Positions 53,694-64,000 of a DNA stretch of 64,000 nt are shown here, piece after piece; the first letter of the stretch is position 1, and every line of letters starts with the position of its first letter. The position numbers were made by a program, and so were the translations under genes. A model generated the notes under the pieces. It had not been told where the DNA came from. It was given only the letters and a program-made list of their open reading frames with translations, and did not search any database. Source of the DNA: Diphasiastrum complanatum (lineage: Eukaryota; Streptophyta; Lycopodiopsida; Lycopodiales; Lycopodiaceae). The stretch is taken from NCBI GenBank assembly GCA_029204225.1, contig CM055102.1, positions 36,760,585-36,824,584 of the forward strand. Direction: 5' to 3'.

Positions 53694-54032
53694 TGCGAAA
53701 TATAGTTCGCAGGAAGATGGTGGCGTGAGGAGCAGACTGATCATAAGCGCTAGCCTTTTGCAGCTGGGAGCTTGCAATCAGAGTCTTTTCTTCTTTTGAT
53801 CTTGTGTACAATTCATTCATTTGCAAAGTTTTTAGGTTCGAAGTGCAGGGGGAGGAGGTACAGTTGCGGTTGAGCAAGGGTGGCCTTCCTAAGGCTTAGA
53901 TTTGGTGCAGTGACGGTAGCAGTGGCCGTTCGGCCTGGTGTTGTGGGCGTGACTAGGAGTGTGCATCGGTCAAACGTATGATGAAAGGGTATGGGAAGCG
54001 GCAAGGGTTAGATAGGGCTTAGTTAGTTAGGG

Positions 54033-57000
54033 ATGGCGGGGAATTCTATGGCACTAGTGGAGGGATCAAACACAGCCGTGGGGTGCAGCAACAACGGCTC
54101 ATCCTCACGATCACGTTGTATTACAGAAACGGTGAATGGCTCTCATCACTTCACCATCAATGGATATTCTCTTGCAAAAGGTGTAGGGGTAGGGAAATAC
54201 ATCGCTAGTGATACTTTTTCGGTTGGCGGCTATCAGTGGGCCATTTATTTCTATCCTGATGGGAAGAACGCAGAAGATACTTCTCTTTATGTTTCAGTTT
54301 TCATCGCTCTTGCCAGTGACGGTACAGATGTGAGGGCCTTGTTTGAGTTGACCCTTTTGGATCAAAGTGGGAAGGGAAAGCACAAAGTGCACAGCCACTT
54401 TGATCGCTCGCTTGAAAGCGGGCCATACACTCTCAAATATCGCGGTAGCATGTGGTAATTATTTTTCTCCTTTTTTCATTTTACGATTAGGGTTTTTTGT
54501 TGAAGCATTAGAATTTTTGTTCTTTTTTGCAAGTCTGTTGGTAGCCGCCAAATCCTAAGGATGCTAAAGTTGCAAAAGCTCTTTTCTTTATGATGGTGCA
54601 GGGGATACAAGCGTTTTTTTAGAAGAGCTGTGCTTGAAACATCAGATTTTTTGAAGAATGATAGTCTTGCAATCACTTGTACAGTAGGTGTTGTTGTTTC
54701 ATCAATGCAAGGGCCAAAAAAATACTCTCTTCCTGTGCCAGAATCCGACCTTGGCCGGCATTTGGGGACTTTACTAGATAGTGGAGATGAAACAGATGTT
54801 TCTTTTGAAGTGAAAGGTGAGTTTTTTCTGGCACACAAGCTTGTGTTGGCAGCAAGATCTCCAGTTTTCAAAGCACAATTATTTGGACCCATGCGAGATC
54901 GCCACAGTGGTGTATTGAACATTGAAGATATGGAGCCTCCAGTTTTTAAGGTACGAAAAGGCTTGCCGGATGTTTGAATATGCTTTCTGCTATTCCAGCC
55001 TCACTTCAATGACCTGCACAGGCCTAAAATGTATGACTGCTTAAAAATTTGCAAACAAATCTTTGGGTGGAAACATTTTATTATAGTGCAAAACAGGTTT
55101 GTTAGAGATTGTGTAGGAGGGTTGACCATGGATCGTAAGCCTGTGTAGAAGTAAATAAGTCTGTCAAAAGTCTTCAAGTTTTCTGATTTAATTTCAGCAT
55201 TTTAGTGAATTGGGGATTTTTTCACTGATCAGTTGATATGTTGTCATGTGTGGATCCTTTGGAAATGTTTGGATGTACTTCTGTTGCAGGCCATGCTTCA
55301 TTTCATTTATTGGGACATTCTTCCTGATACCAATGAGTTAACAGGATCATCATCTACAGCAGCTTCGGCAGTGATGGCCCAACATCTGCTTGCAGCTGCG
55401 GACAGATATGGGTTAGACCGTTTGAGACTACTATGTGAGTCAAAGCTTTGTCAAGAAGTGAATGTAGAAACAGTAGCCACTACTTTGGTGCTCGCAGAGC
55501 AGCATCATGCATCACAGCTGAAGAGTGTCTGTCTCAAATTTGCAGCAGAGAACCTTGCAGGTTGATTCTTAGGATTATTGCTATCAAATTTTCCAGGCTT
55601 TAATGATTGCTGCTTTTTTTTTCAGTGTATATTATGATTGTAGTCTGCACATATATTAGATTCTTCATGATGTGCATATTTGGGCTGCAGTAATTTGGTT
55701 GTGGAAGAAATAAAGGCTATAATAACTGAAATTTTTTGGCAGCAGATGTTGTTGAACATGTTATGATGTAAATATGCACTGGCTGGTTACGATGCATTCA
55801 TGCACTACCTGAGATGTTGTCTTGCATTTTGCAACTTGGCCTGTGGACCAGATTTACCTTGATTCTAGATTCTTGATGACATAATTCAGGATATTATTTT
55901 TTATTAATAACGATGCAGTATATTATCTTTAATTTATAAGGTTTGACCTTTCTGACACTCGAATGTCATACAACATATGGTTGATGCTATGCATCAGCTT
56001 ATTTGATGTGATATAGAGAATGAAATTGCAACATTTTTTTCTGTAAAGGATTCGAAGCTGTGAGTTTCTGCAGTTGGGGCAGTGCAGAGTTTTGCAAATT
56101 CTTGTGGCCTACGTAATTTTATCCAGTCATCTCGTCTTTCTTCTAGGATATTTTTATTTCTACGTGACATGAATAACCTTCCATTTCTATTCTGAGCCAT
56201 GTTATCTGAATTGTACAAGTCGGTGAAATATCTGGCTTTGATTATGTTACTTTGTGTCAAATCTAACTGGGTGATATGTTCAAGCATTCTAGTTGACAGC
56301 TAGACTTTGTACTGCTGTCTTGATCCATCTCCTTTCACATGAACCTGTTTGTCATTTTATGGAAGCTGTGGACTTGCAGCACATCATATTGTCAAATGGA
56401 TTTTGAATTTTGATCTTTTCCCATTCTGTGAAGACAATTTTTCAGTCGTCTGTAGAAAGGTGCAACAAGCTTTTCTCAATGCTTGGTATGGGGCTGGTAA
56501 ACTAGGCTTTAGATGCTAGTGTGGGATAATGTAAATGTATGCTTGGCTTTGTTCTATTTGCACTTCATTCTTGTGCAGTCTTCAAAGGCAGCCCAGTGTT
56601 GACAATTTTATGTTGAGGCCCTTGAAAATTTGTCTGTTTAACAAGTTTTGAGCTGTGTGATTGAATTTTTTTTTTTGAACCAGTGAAATTTGAATGGAAT
56701 CTTAGTAGGAGTTGCTAGGTTTGCATGCATATCGTTTGACTATACAAATGATCTATGATATTATTCTATTACTGGTAATATTGCCTTGTGATGACAATTT
56801 GTAACATCTGATCTAGTCTTGGGAGTTGGGACTGCTGTTAAAATTGAATACATTTCCTCACTTAATCAGGCAATCCTTGGAAAGTAGTTCTTTTATTTAT
56901 CAATATTACTGTACCTAGATATTGACTAGATAATTGATGTTCTGTTTACATATTGGGGTATTTAAAGCTGTTAATCAGTCGAGTTAAGCTACTTGCAATT

Positions 57001-57383
57001 TAGATTTTGGTCTCCTTTTGGCTGAACAAGTTTGTTTATCAGTTTCTTAAAGTTTATGAGAAGGATATTGGTATTGAATGTGCAATCCTCGCTTCTTTAT
57101 TATAGAAAGATTATTGGCTGTGGATAATTTCATCATAAGAGGCACTTTTTGACTATACCAATTTATGCAGTTGGTTAACTTAATTTGTTTTCGGATGACA
57201 GAGGTTTTGCAATCTGAAGGATATGAGCATTTGCAAGAAAGTTGTTCCTCTCTGCAGTCAGACTTGCTGAGAGCTGTTGCTGGAGTTGATGAGGAACACA
57301 TATTGATAAGAAGCAGACGTCCGTTGGGACATCTTCCTGATGGAGCAGATGCCAATGGAAGACGAGTTCGACAGAGAAACTAG
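54033..57383 (+). CDS. BPM: MATH-BTB domain protein, BPM family (CUL3 adaptor), 4 exons
   Basis: Coding exons are 54033-54454, 54602-54950, 55290-55560 and 57202-57383: 1,224 nt, 407 residues. All introns are GT/AG and phases agree (a Trp codon is split over intron 1, a Glu codon over intron 3). The MATH domain covers about residues 30-165 ([21 protein letters not shown], then [10 protein letters not shown] across intron 1). The BTB/POZ domain covers about residues 205-320, with [20 protein letters not shown] and [15 protein letters not shown]-like helical tail follows, then a basic C-terminus ([16 protein letters not shown]). BPM proteins in plants bridge substrates such as ERF/AP2 and homeodomain factors to CUL3 E3 ligases; that role is inferred from the domain pair. 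An in-frame TAG lies 9 nt upstream of the ATG, which fixes the start. The length is normal for the family (about 400 residues). Confidence 0.95.
55561..57201. other. BPM intron 3
   Basis: 1,641-bp intron (GTTGAT...GACAG). T-rich, with no recognised insertion. Confidence 0.85.
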
Positions 57384-57541
57384 ATGTTTGAAATTACATG
57401 CCTTGATGCATGTGCTACTAAACAAAAATATTCTTTTTGTTAGGATGTCTTAGTTAGAAATACTCGCTCTTAAAAGAAAAAATTTAGATTACATTTTACT
57501 CGTGTTTCCTACTCAAGATTCAGCATCTTGAGGTGGTTAAT

Positions 57542-57860
57542 GTGAGCAATGGTGAAATGGTGATAGCAAGGGAACAATCTTGAGAACTTTTCACATTTTC
57601 ATACGTGTAATTGTTCGTAGTTGGTTACATTCCCCATGGGTTTTGAATCAAGATTCATGGGCACAAAATTCATGTGAGCAATGATTACAAAGGTAGTGAT
57701 AGCAAGGGAACAACCTTGAGAACTTTTCACATTTTCATACATGTAATTGTTTGTAGTTGGTAAGCTTTAGGTTACATTCCCCATGGGTTTTGTATCAAGA
57801 TTCATGGGCACAAATCATGTGAGCAATGATTACAAAGGTAGTGATAGCAAGGGAAAAAGC
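57542..57860. repeat. 2.3 tandem copies of a ~140-bp unit downstream of BPM
   Basis: GTGAGCAATG begins units at 57542, 57674 and 57819. Each shares GTGATAGCAAGGGAACAA, CTTGAGAACTTTTCACATTT and CCCCATGGGTTTTG. It starts 159 bp after the BPM stop codon, so it may lie in the 3'UTR. Confidence 0.9.
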
Positions 57861-58304
57861 ATGTTATGCATTGAAAGCTTAATACATTTTTTGTGCATGC
57901 AGTTGTTTATTGTCGGTAAGCTTTCGTGAGCTGATTTACATTATATGTTTTGTTATTCTCTCTTTACTCAGTGTGTGAGGTCAATGAAAATGTTTACACA
58001 ATGAATTCCCCGTGTGGACTTTTTACTGAATAAAGTATAGTTGCATGTATGCTGTGACATATTGCAGAGTGGGAAGGTTGGAATGTTCTAGATCATTTTT
58101 TATTTAATTAATTTTGTAGTTCACACATGGACATGCGCACACAACTGATGCAAGTGAACATGCTTAAACTTATTCTCAGAAATACATTAAGGAAATGGTG
58201 AAAACTAAATAGAAACCAAAGCGAATCCCGCTTATTGGACATTGCTGCTTTCTAGATTCCAAATGTGCGACGGGTTACTTTGTGAGAAGTTGTATTGTTT
58301 CTCT

Positions 58305-58475
58305 TGCTGTCATCCCTGTGCACCTCAGGAAGGTAAGAGTGATTCATGTGGCAATAAAGATCTGGGTTTGAAATTTGGCTTGTATGCAAAGGGACATATC
58401 TTGGTAGGTGCTATCATCCCTATGCACCTGAGGAAGGTGAGAGTGATTCATGTGGCAATAAAGATTTGGGTTTGA
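58305..58475. repeat. ~100-bp tandem duplication
   Basis: TCATCCCTGTGCACCTCAGG (58310) and TCATCCCTATGCACCTGAGG (58411), each followed by AAGGT(A/G)AGAGTGATTCATGTGG. Confidence 0.88.
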
Positions 58476-58527
58476 AAGGGACATCTTGGGGCACATGGGC
58501 TCCAAAACCATGTATGTCTTCCATCAT

Positions 58528-58690
58528 GTTGTTTGGATGTACAATATAAGTAGCACGTAGAATGTTGCTTATGCAATGGATTCTATTGCAAAAAAATGTT
58601 TATGCACCATGTTGTTTGGATGTATTTATCAGTAGCATGGAGATTGTTGCTTATGCATTGGATTAAAAGAATGTTTATGCAAAGGTCATT
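58528..58690. repeat. ~80-bp tandem duplication
   Basis: ATGTTGTTTGGATGTA...TTGCTTATGCA(A/T)TGGATT...ATGTTTATGCA occurs twice. Confidence 0.8.
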
Positions 58691-58699
58691 ACTATTCAT

Positions 58700-59950
58700 G
58701 ATGACATAGGAAGGTTTTCAGGCTTTTATGTCAATTTCATCTTATTCTGGATTGTTCTGTCCATCTACAATATTGTAGTAGTAGTACCCGACTATGGAGC
58801 TTGTATGCATTAAGATGCCCCTCTGTTCATTGCTTAAAAATTATTTTATATGCAACTTGATTATGGTGTGGGACACTTAGAATTTTTCTAAAACATAAAT
58901 CAAAATTGTTTTGCAACCTTATTCTTTAAAGACAAATTTTGAACCAAGTGATTGGACCTATTAATGATTGAGAGAGGAGGTTTGCCTGCCACTTGTGAAA
59001 GTAAACTGAAATGATAGAACATGACAAGGTTTATGTACTTGCCAAAAGATAAGATGGATTTTTTGTTTATAGTAGAATAATGAAAAACCTTAAGCTTGAT
59101 TTAGCCTCTTGATTTTTTATCATATTTTGTGGTACCTCACTCTTTAATATTTTGTCCCTTGAAAATATTGAAAACTTATTTCATTACTCTTACATTGACA
59201 TAAATATGAGTATCTATATATATTTTTGTTATAGTTTATAAGTATGAAAGTAAGAGGTCACATTCATCGCCTAAATGGACGAAGAGAACACATTTTGATA
59301 ACTCTCACAATCAAAATATTTTGTACAAGCTATCTTTGGAGGGTAAGGATATGACATTAGAGGATTTCATGTGAACACAACACATCATCAATAGTATTGA
59401 TAGCGTGATGATAAGGATTAACAAGGACGATTGCAACGTGGATTAACAATGATGGAGTTGGCGACCTTGGTTTCAAGGTTGATAATACAACTCAAGAAGC
59501 TATGACATTAGTGTGACGATTGGGGATTGCCTCTTTAGTACATATTACAAGGAATTGGGTATTGTCGTCATAAACCAATAACTTCCAATACATGTGTTGG
59601 GGGAAAAGGAGCCGTAGCTCCTTTCTTGCCCCACCCCCCCCTTGTTGTTATTTGGCCAGTTGCCTTTGGACCTTGGGATTTGGAACATCAAGAAGCAAGT
59701 TATTGCTTGAACATATTGTTGTTGTCACATTAAGACTTTGCTCTATGGGTGTTATAGTTCATCATTTGTCTTCTTTTATGGCTCTTTTTTTGAACAATGG
59801 TTAAACTACTACAAGTATATGCCATGAAGACCTTGTAGAACCAACCAATAAAGCAAATGAAACTAGAGGGCAACATTTCATCTTTCAAGCTTTTGCAAGA
59901 GGATAGCAATGGTGGATAGAAGCAATGACATTGTTGTAAAGGTCCCCCAT
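58700..59950. other. intergenic, unassigned
   Basis: AT-rich DNA without recognisable coding sequence or element. Confidence 0.5.
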
Positions 59951-60657
59951 TGTAGCGGCCTAGTTCACCTATCACACATCTATTCATTCCCAAGGGAGTA
60001 GTGCTTCCCTTGCGAAGCACCCACAATAAGGCAAGGGAGGTCTCTTACACCTTCCCCTCTCTCTCCTTTCCAAAGACACAAGAACATAGCAAAAGCAACT
60101 AATTGAAAAACACCCACAAAAGCAAAGCAAGAAAGAGAGAAGAGACAGTGAGATGCAAGGATGCTCAGATTAGCAAACGAGCATTGTCTCCTCGTCCTAA
60201 TTGAACATAAAAATAAGGTACAAAGGGTGCCTTTTTATAGATGGGGAAAGCCCTTGCCCCTTTCTCCTATTGGCTAATTACAATGGCAAGGATCCTAATG
60301 CAAGTCGTTTAAATTAACACAAAATGAATCTAATGGTGCTAAGAAAGCACAAACTGGGGCACTCACATGTTTCATGTGAGTAATTTGGGCCCTTTTAGCT
60401 TTTTTATTAACAACTTGACTTAGGGCCTCTAATGTCATTTTAGAGTTTTAAGCCCCTAGTCACTTATTCCTAGCCTCTATAGGTTCTACAAAACTAATTT
60501 GCGTGCTCATTGGGTTTGGGCTTATACACGCAAGAAGCCAGTGCCTTCGCATTTATTACTCTATTGTATAGTGTACGGTGGTGGGGCCCACTTGGTAAGC
60601 TTAGCCAATAGTACTTTAGTGGTGGGACCCACTAAGTGCCCAATAGTATCCCCCACA
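59951..60657 (-). mobile_element. possible LTR of gypsy element
   Basis: On the minus strand it would start TGTGGGGGATACTATTGG and end GGCCGCTACA. It lies on the 3' side of a minus-strand gypsy integrase. No polypurine tract or second LTR could be found, so the limits are a guess. Confidence 0.4.
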
Positions 60658-60847
60658 AGAGTAGGTGACGGTCTGTGCTTATTGTGGGAGAAGGTTGTTC
60701 ACATATATTGCTGATGATGGAGTGCGTTAGGAAAAGCATGGATAAAGATCGCTTATGTAAAACCTGAGACTTTATTTGATGAGCCTATCCTGAACCCTTC
60801 AAGAAGTGTTTGGGAAGGCTGGTGGTGACCAGTACTTGCGTAACTAT

Positions 60848-61490
60848 CTACCATCGATGGGCATAACAAACGGTGTCCCATCCAATGTTTCTAAAGTCAC
60901 TGCCCCTTGCGATAGGATGTCGATGATGTTTGTCTTGTAAATGCCAAGCCTTGCGACATGCTTTTTCTACAGCAAGAGCATGGACTGCTAACAAGCGTGT
61001 TTCGCACAACTTGTGTAGCGCTTTGTGGCAAAGGTGGAACAATCTTGTATCATCCAATCGTTGCATTGTGGCAATGCGAAGAGAGGAACGAGAAATTCCA
61101 CCTGCATGACTGCATCTTGGCCATACACCAGTTGGAATGGCATTTGTTCGGTGCTTTTTTTGTATGCAGCTCTGAAAGCCCACAGAGTAGCATGTAGCTT
61201 GTGCTCCCAATTTGATCTGCTTGCTTCCACGGTCTTTGTCAAAACGCACAGAATCTTATTAGAAGATTCGGCTTGGCCATTGCCTCTTGGGTAATAAGGC
61301 ATGCTGAAACGATGGATTACAAAGAAGTCTTTTAATAGGACCTTGATGGTCTCCTTGACAAAGTGAGTCCCTCGCACAATGATGTTTTCATAAAGAAACT
61401 TAGCGGTGGACCTAGCATCTGCTACGCGTACTGCTTTGGCTTCAACCCATTTTGTGAGATAATCTATAGCCATGATGATATATCGGGCTT
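60848..61490 (-). pseudogene. gypsy integrase fragment
   Basis: The minus frame starts MAIDYLTKWVEAKAVRVADA and passes NIIVRGTHF, then PYYPRGNGQAESSNKILCV (third catalytic region, Glu present) and WAFRAAYKKSTEQMPFQLVY. This is the C-terminal half of a gypsy integrase core. The G-x-P and D-x-G block is altered. It abuts copia sequence at about 61490. Confidence 0.9.
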
Positions 61491-61495
61491 GGGTA

Positions 61496-62165
61496 CTACA
61501 AGCGGCTAGTTTGAGGGCACTGTTCCTTGGATAACCTAAGACCTGGATCCATTGGGTTATGTATAGGCTTGCAATTCATAAGATTGAATTTCATTAGCAA
61601 ATTATAAAAGTATCTCTGCTGAGTGATATAGAGAAGTCGTTTGTCTCTATCTCTGCGGATCTGAATCCCGAGGAAATAATGTGCTTCTCCTAGATCTGTC
61701 ATTTCAAATTTTTGAGAAAACATTCCTTTTGTATTCTTTTTCAGAGCAATATTGTTGCCAAACAACAACGTATCATCCAGATAAAGTGTGATAATGACAA
61801 AGAATTGATTAACAACTTTGTAATACACATTACAGTCTGCAGAGCTAGGTTGGAATCCATGATCAATCAAGAACATGTTGATTCGATGAAACCATGCTCT
61901 GGAAGATTGTTTCAGACCGTACAAAGCTTTGTGGAGTTTGCATACCTGGTCTTCACGACCATTGAATGTAGCCTTCTGGCTGCATCATGTAGATGTCCTC
62001 CTCGATAACTCCATTGAGGAATGCAGTTTGTACATCCATCTGATGTACCTCAAGAATTCCTGCAATAGCATAAGAAAGTAGGAGTCGAATAGAAGTGTAC
62101 TTGACAATTGGGCTGAAGGTCTTGAAGTAGTCAATGTTGGAAATTTGTAGTAATCCCCTTGCCAC
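61496..62165 (-). pseudogene. copia M reverse transcriptase
   Basis: KYTSIRLLLSYAIAGILEVH, QMDVQTAFLNGVIEEDIYMM, YGLKQSSRAWFHR and the catalytic ITLYLDDTLLFG (about 61780). A one-base shift near 61950 splits it. It ends at KLSKEQCPQTSRL-like residues where gypsy DNA begins. Confidence 0.92.
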
Positions 62166-62372
62166 AAGTCAAGCTTTCCTTCTGTCGATGCTCCCGTCTG
62201 CTTTGTATTTGATCTTAAAGATCCATTTGCAATCGATAATCTTTCTGTTTGCTGGTAGGTTGGTGATAGTCCAAGTGTTGTTCCTCAACAATGAATTGTA
62301 CTCTTTGTCCATTGCTTCTTTCCAGAGATCTGAGTCAACCTATGACAAAGCTTCCTCAACTGTGGTTGGCTC

Positions 62373-63120
62373 CTAAATGGAATAGTGAGCAAACTCATCA
62401 GTGTATCGGACATGATGACTTTGAATTCTTGTTGATCTGCTGGTCCAAGTTTCAGGTTGTGAAATCTTGATTTCTGTTGGCTGTGTCGGCCATGTCGAGT
62501 GCTCCTGATTTGTAGTCTCTTCATCTTTCTCTGGATCTGACTGTATAGGGTGACTATAGGAAGGAATGGAAATTGCCTTATGAGAAGAATCAATGGTGGG
62601 GGCATAAAATGTGGACTGCATTTGGTTCCTGCCTTTCAAATCAATAAATTGATCTTCTATAAAAGTCACATCCCTGCTAGTGAAAACTTTGCAGGTATCT
62701 ATGTTATATAGTCTGTACATTCCATTAGAATTGCAATAGCCAACAAAAATAGATTTAAAAGAATACTCATCAAGTTTCTTTGTCTCATCCTTTAAGACAT
62801 GAGCATAGGTTGGGCATCAAATACCTTTAAATGTTTGATTGAGAGTTTGAATCCTGTCCAAACCTCATAAGGACTTTTGTTGTCAAGAATGCCTTTAGTT
62901 ATACATCGATTCTGCAAATAAGTTGCTGTTGAAACAACATGTTGCCAAAAGAATTTGGGCAATGAAGCATGTGTTATCATGTATTTAGCAGACTCGACTA
63001 AGGTCTTGTTCTTCCTCTCAGGAAGCAGCAAACTGTTGCTCAATGCCATTGGTTGAGCAATAATCCTTGAATTCATTTGAAATGTATTCACCACCGTCAC
63101 TCCTGAGAGCTTTGATTCTT
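62373..63120 (-). pseudogene. copia M integrase C-terminus and linker
   Basis: KALRSDGG near 63105, ERKNKTLVESAKYMITHASL near 63020, KSPYEVWTG near 62870, and YNIDTCKVFTSRDVTFIEDQ near 62690. An acidic, Ser/Thr-rich linker leads to the RT. Frame breaks occur near 63040 and 62790. Confidence 0.88.
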
Positions 63121-63204
63121 CAACTTATCTGCAACTCAGCATTTTCTTTATACAAAGATGATGATGTTGCAATCTAGCAATTATAGCATGATGAAAATAA
63201 TCAA

Positions 63205-64000
63205 CTTTTCTCACTACCCAGAAGATTGACAAGAGTCAGTAGACCACCTATAAGGTATATCGATGAGTCTGCAACTTATCTTGTTCAAGAGCCAACTATT
63301 GTTGAAGAGGCACTCAGTCAGCCCGATTCCGATCTCTACAAAGAAGCTGTGGATAAAGAGTATTCATCTCTTATCAAGAACCAGACTTGGACTATTGGAA
63401 TTATCTTCCAGCAGAAATGTAGTTGATTGCAAATGGTTATTTGAAATCATATACAAGGCAGATGAAAGTATTGATCAAAGAAAGGATCAACTTGTTGCCA
63501 GAGAATTTTCTTAGGTATACAACATCGACTACACTAAGACTTTCAGTTTAAGAGTTAAACATTCTTCAATCAAACTTCTATTGTCAATTCTTGCCGCAGC
63601 AAATTTGAAAATACATCAAATGGATGTACTAACAACATATCTTAATGGACTTATCAAAGAAGATATTTACATGATGCAACCTAAAGGTTATAACATCGAA
63701 GGTAAATAGAACCATGTATGTAAACTCCATAAAGCACTTTATGGCTTGAAGCAATTTGCTCGAGCATGGTTTCAAAGGATCAACACTTTTCTGATCGATC
63801 ACGACTATAAACCAAGCATTTTAGATTCTAATATCTACTTCAAGTCAATGCAACATTCTTTATTATTATCACTTTGTATGTGGATGACACATCGTCTTCT
63901 ACAGAGTTTTAAGATATCTTCGAGCTACTACAGACTTTTGCATTTGTTATGGAGGAGTCGACAACGACAAACTCAATATTGTCAGTGGTTATTCAAATGC
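63205..64000 (+). mobile_element. copia fragment N (RT), runs off window
   Basis: Plus-strand copia starting at the pre-RT linker (TRVSRPPIRYIDESATYLVQ). RT blocks follow in shifted frames: VDCKWLFEIIYKAD, IHQMDVLTTYLNGLIKEDIY, YGLKQFARAWFQRI and YVDDTSS near 63880. Several stops. Confidence 0.9.

Larger units (their letters stand above)
61491..63200 (-). mobile_element. copia fragment M (integrase and RT)
   Basis: Minus-strand copia running from integrase (about 63.1 kb) to the end of RT (61.5 kb), cut on both sides. It is head-to-head with fragment N. Confidence 0.88.

Noticed and set aside
1-64000. CRISPR array, operon or bacterial-type regulatory features
   Set aside because: No spacer-repeat pattern. 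The window has spliced genes and plant retroelements throughout, so bacterial feature types do not apply.

Overview
The window is eukaryotic nuclear DNA from a land plant with a large, transposon-rich genome. Plant-type spliced genes (a MATH-BTB/BPM gene and a plant-type NDUFAF5 gene) are embedded in decayed Ty1/copia and Ty3/gypsy retrotransposons. Introns of 8 to 11 kb filled with retroelements point to a gymnosperm, fern or similar large-genome lineage, but the sequence alone does not settle which.

Two host genes can be rebuilt from sequence. (1) A complete 11-exon gene on the minus strand, start codon at 40521 and stop at 6301, encodes a 353-residue mitochondrial methyltransferase-fold protein orthologous to NDUFAF5, a complex I assembly factor. 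All splice sites are GT/AG, all phases agree, and no reading frame is broken. It spans 34.2 kb for 1,062 coding bases. (2) A 4-exon gene on the plus strand (54033-57383) encodes a 407-residue MATH-BTB protein of the BPM family, a CUL3 ubiquitin-ligase adaptor, with a TATA box about 390 bp upstream of the start codon.

Layout: 1-~3.9 kb, minus-strand copia with its primer-binding site and one LTR, carrying a small tRNA-derived SINE with a perfect 18-bp target duplication. 4.3-6.3 kb, intergenic DNA downstream of NDUFAF5. 6.3-40.5 kb, NDUFAF5. Its intron 8 holds an inverted duplication of an unrecognised coiled-coil ORF, with a perfect 108-bp palindrome arm. Intron 6 holds a gypsy integrase fragment. 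Intron 4 holds two head-to-head copies of one copia family lying inside a gypsy remnant. Intron 2 holds a non-LTR reverse-transcriptase fragment, a copia fragment with an adjacent solo LTR, and a gypsy chromovirus with both LTRs. 42-46.3 kb, another gypsy element plus unidentified coding remnants. 47.5-48.1 kb, a short satellite. 48.5-51.8 kb, a non-LTR retrotransposon whose C-terminus looks like a restriction-like endonuclease (R2-like layout), with a second partial copy in opposite orientation at 52.9-53.2 kb. 53.6-57.4 kb, the BPM gene. 57.5-59.9 kb, downstream tandem repeats. 60-64 kb, gypsy and two head-to-head copia fragments.

Most of the window is transposon decay. The main positive results are the 34-kb NDUFAF5 gene, which ordinary ORF finding would miss, the SINE insertion, the restriction-endonuclease-type non-LTR element in a plant, and the repeated head-to-head arrangement of retroelement copies.
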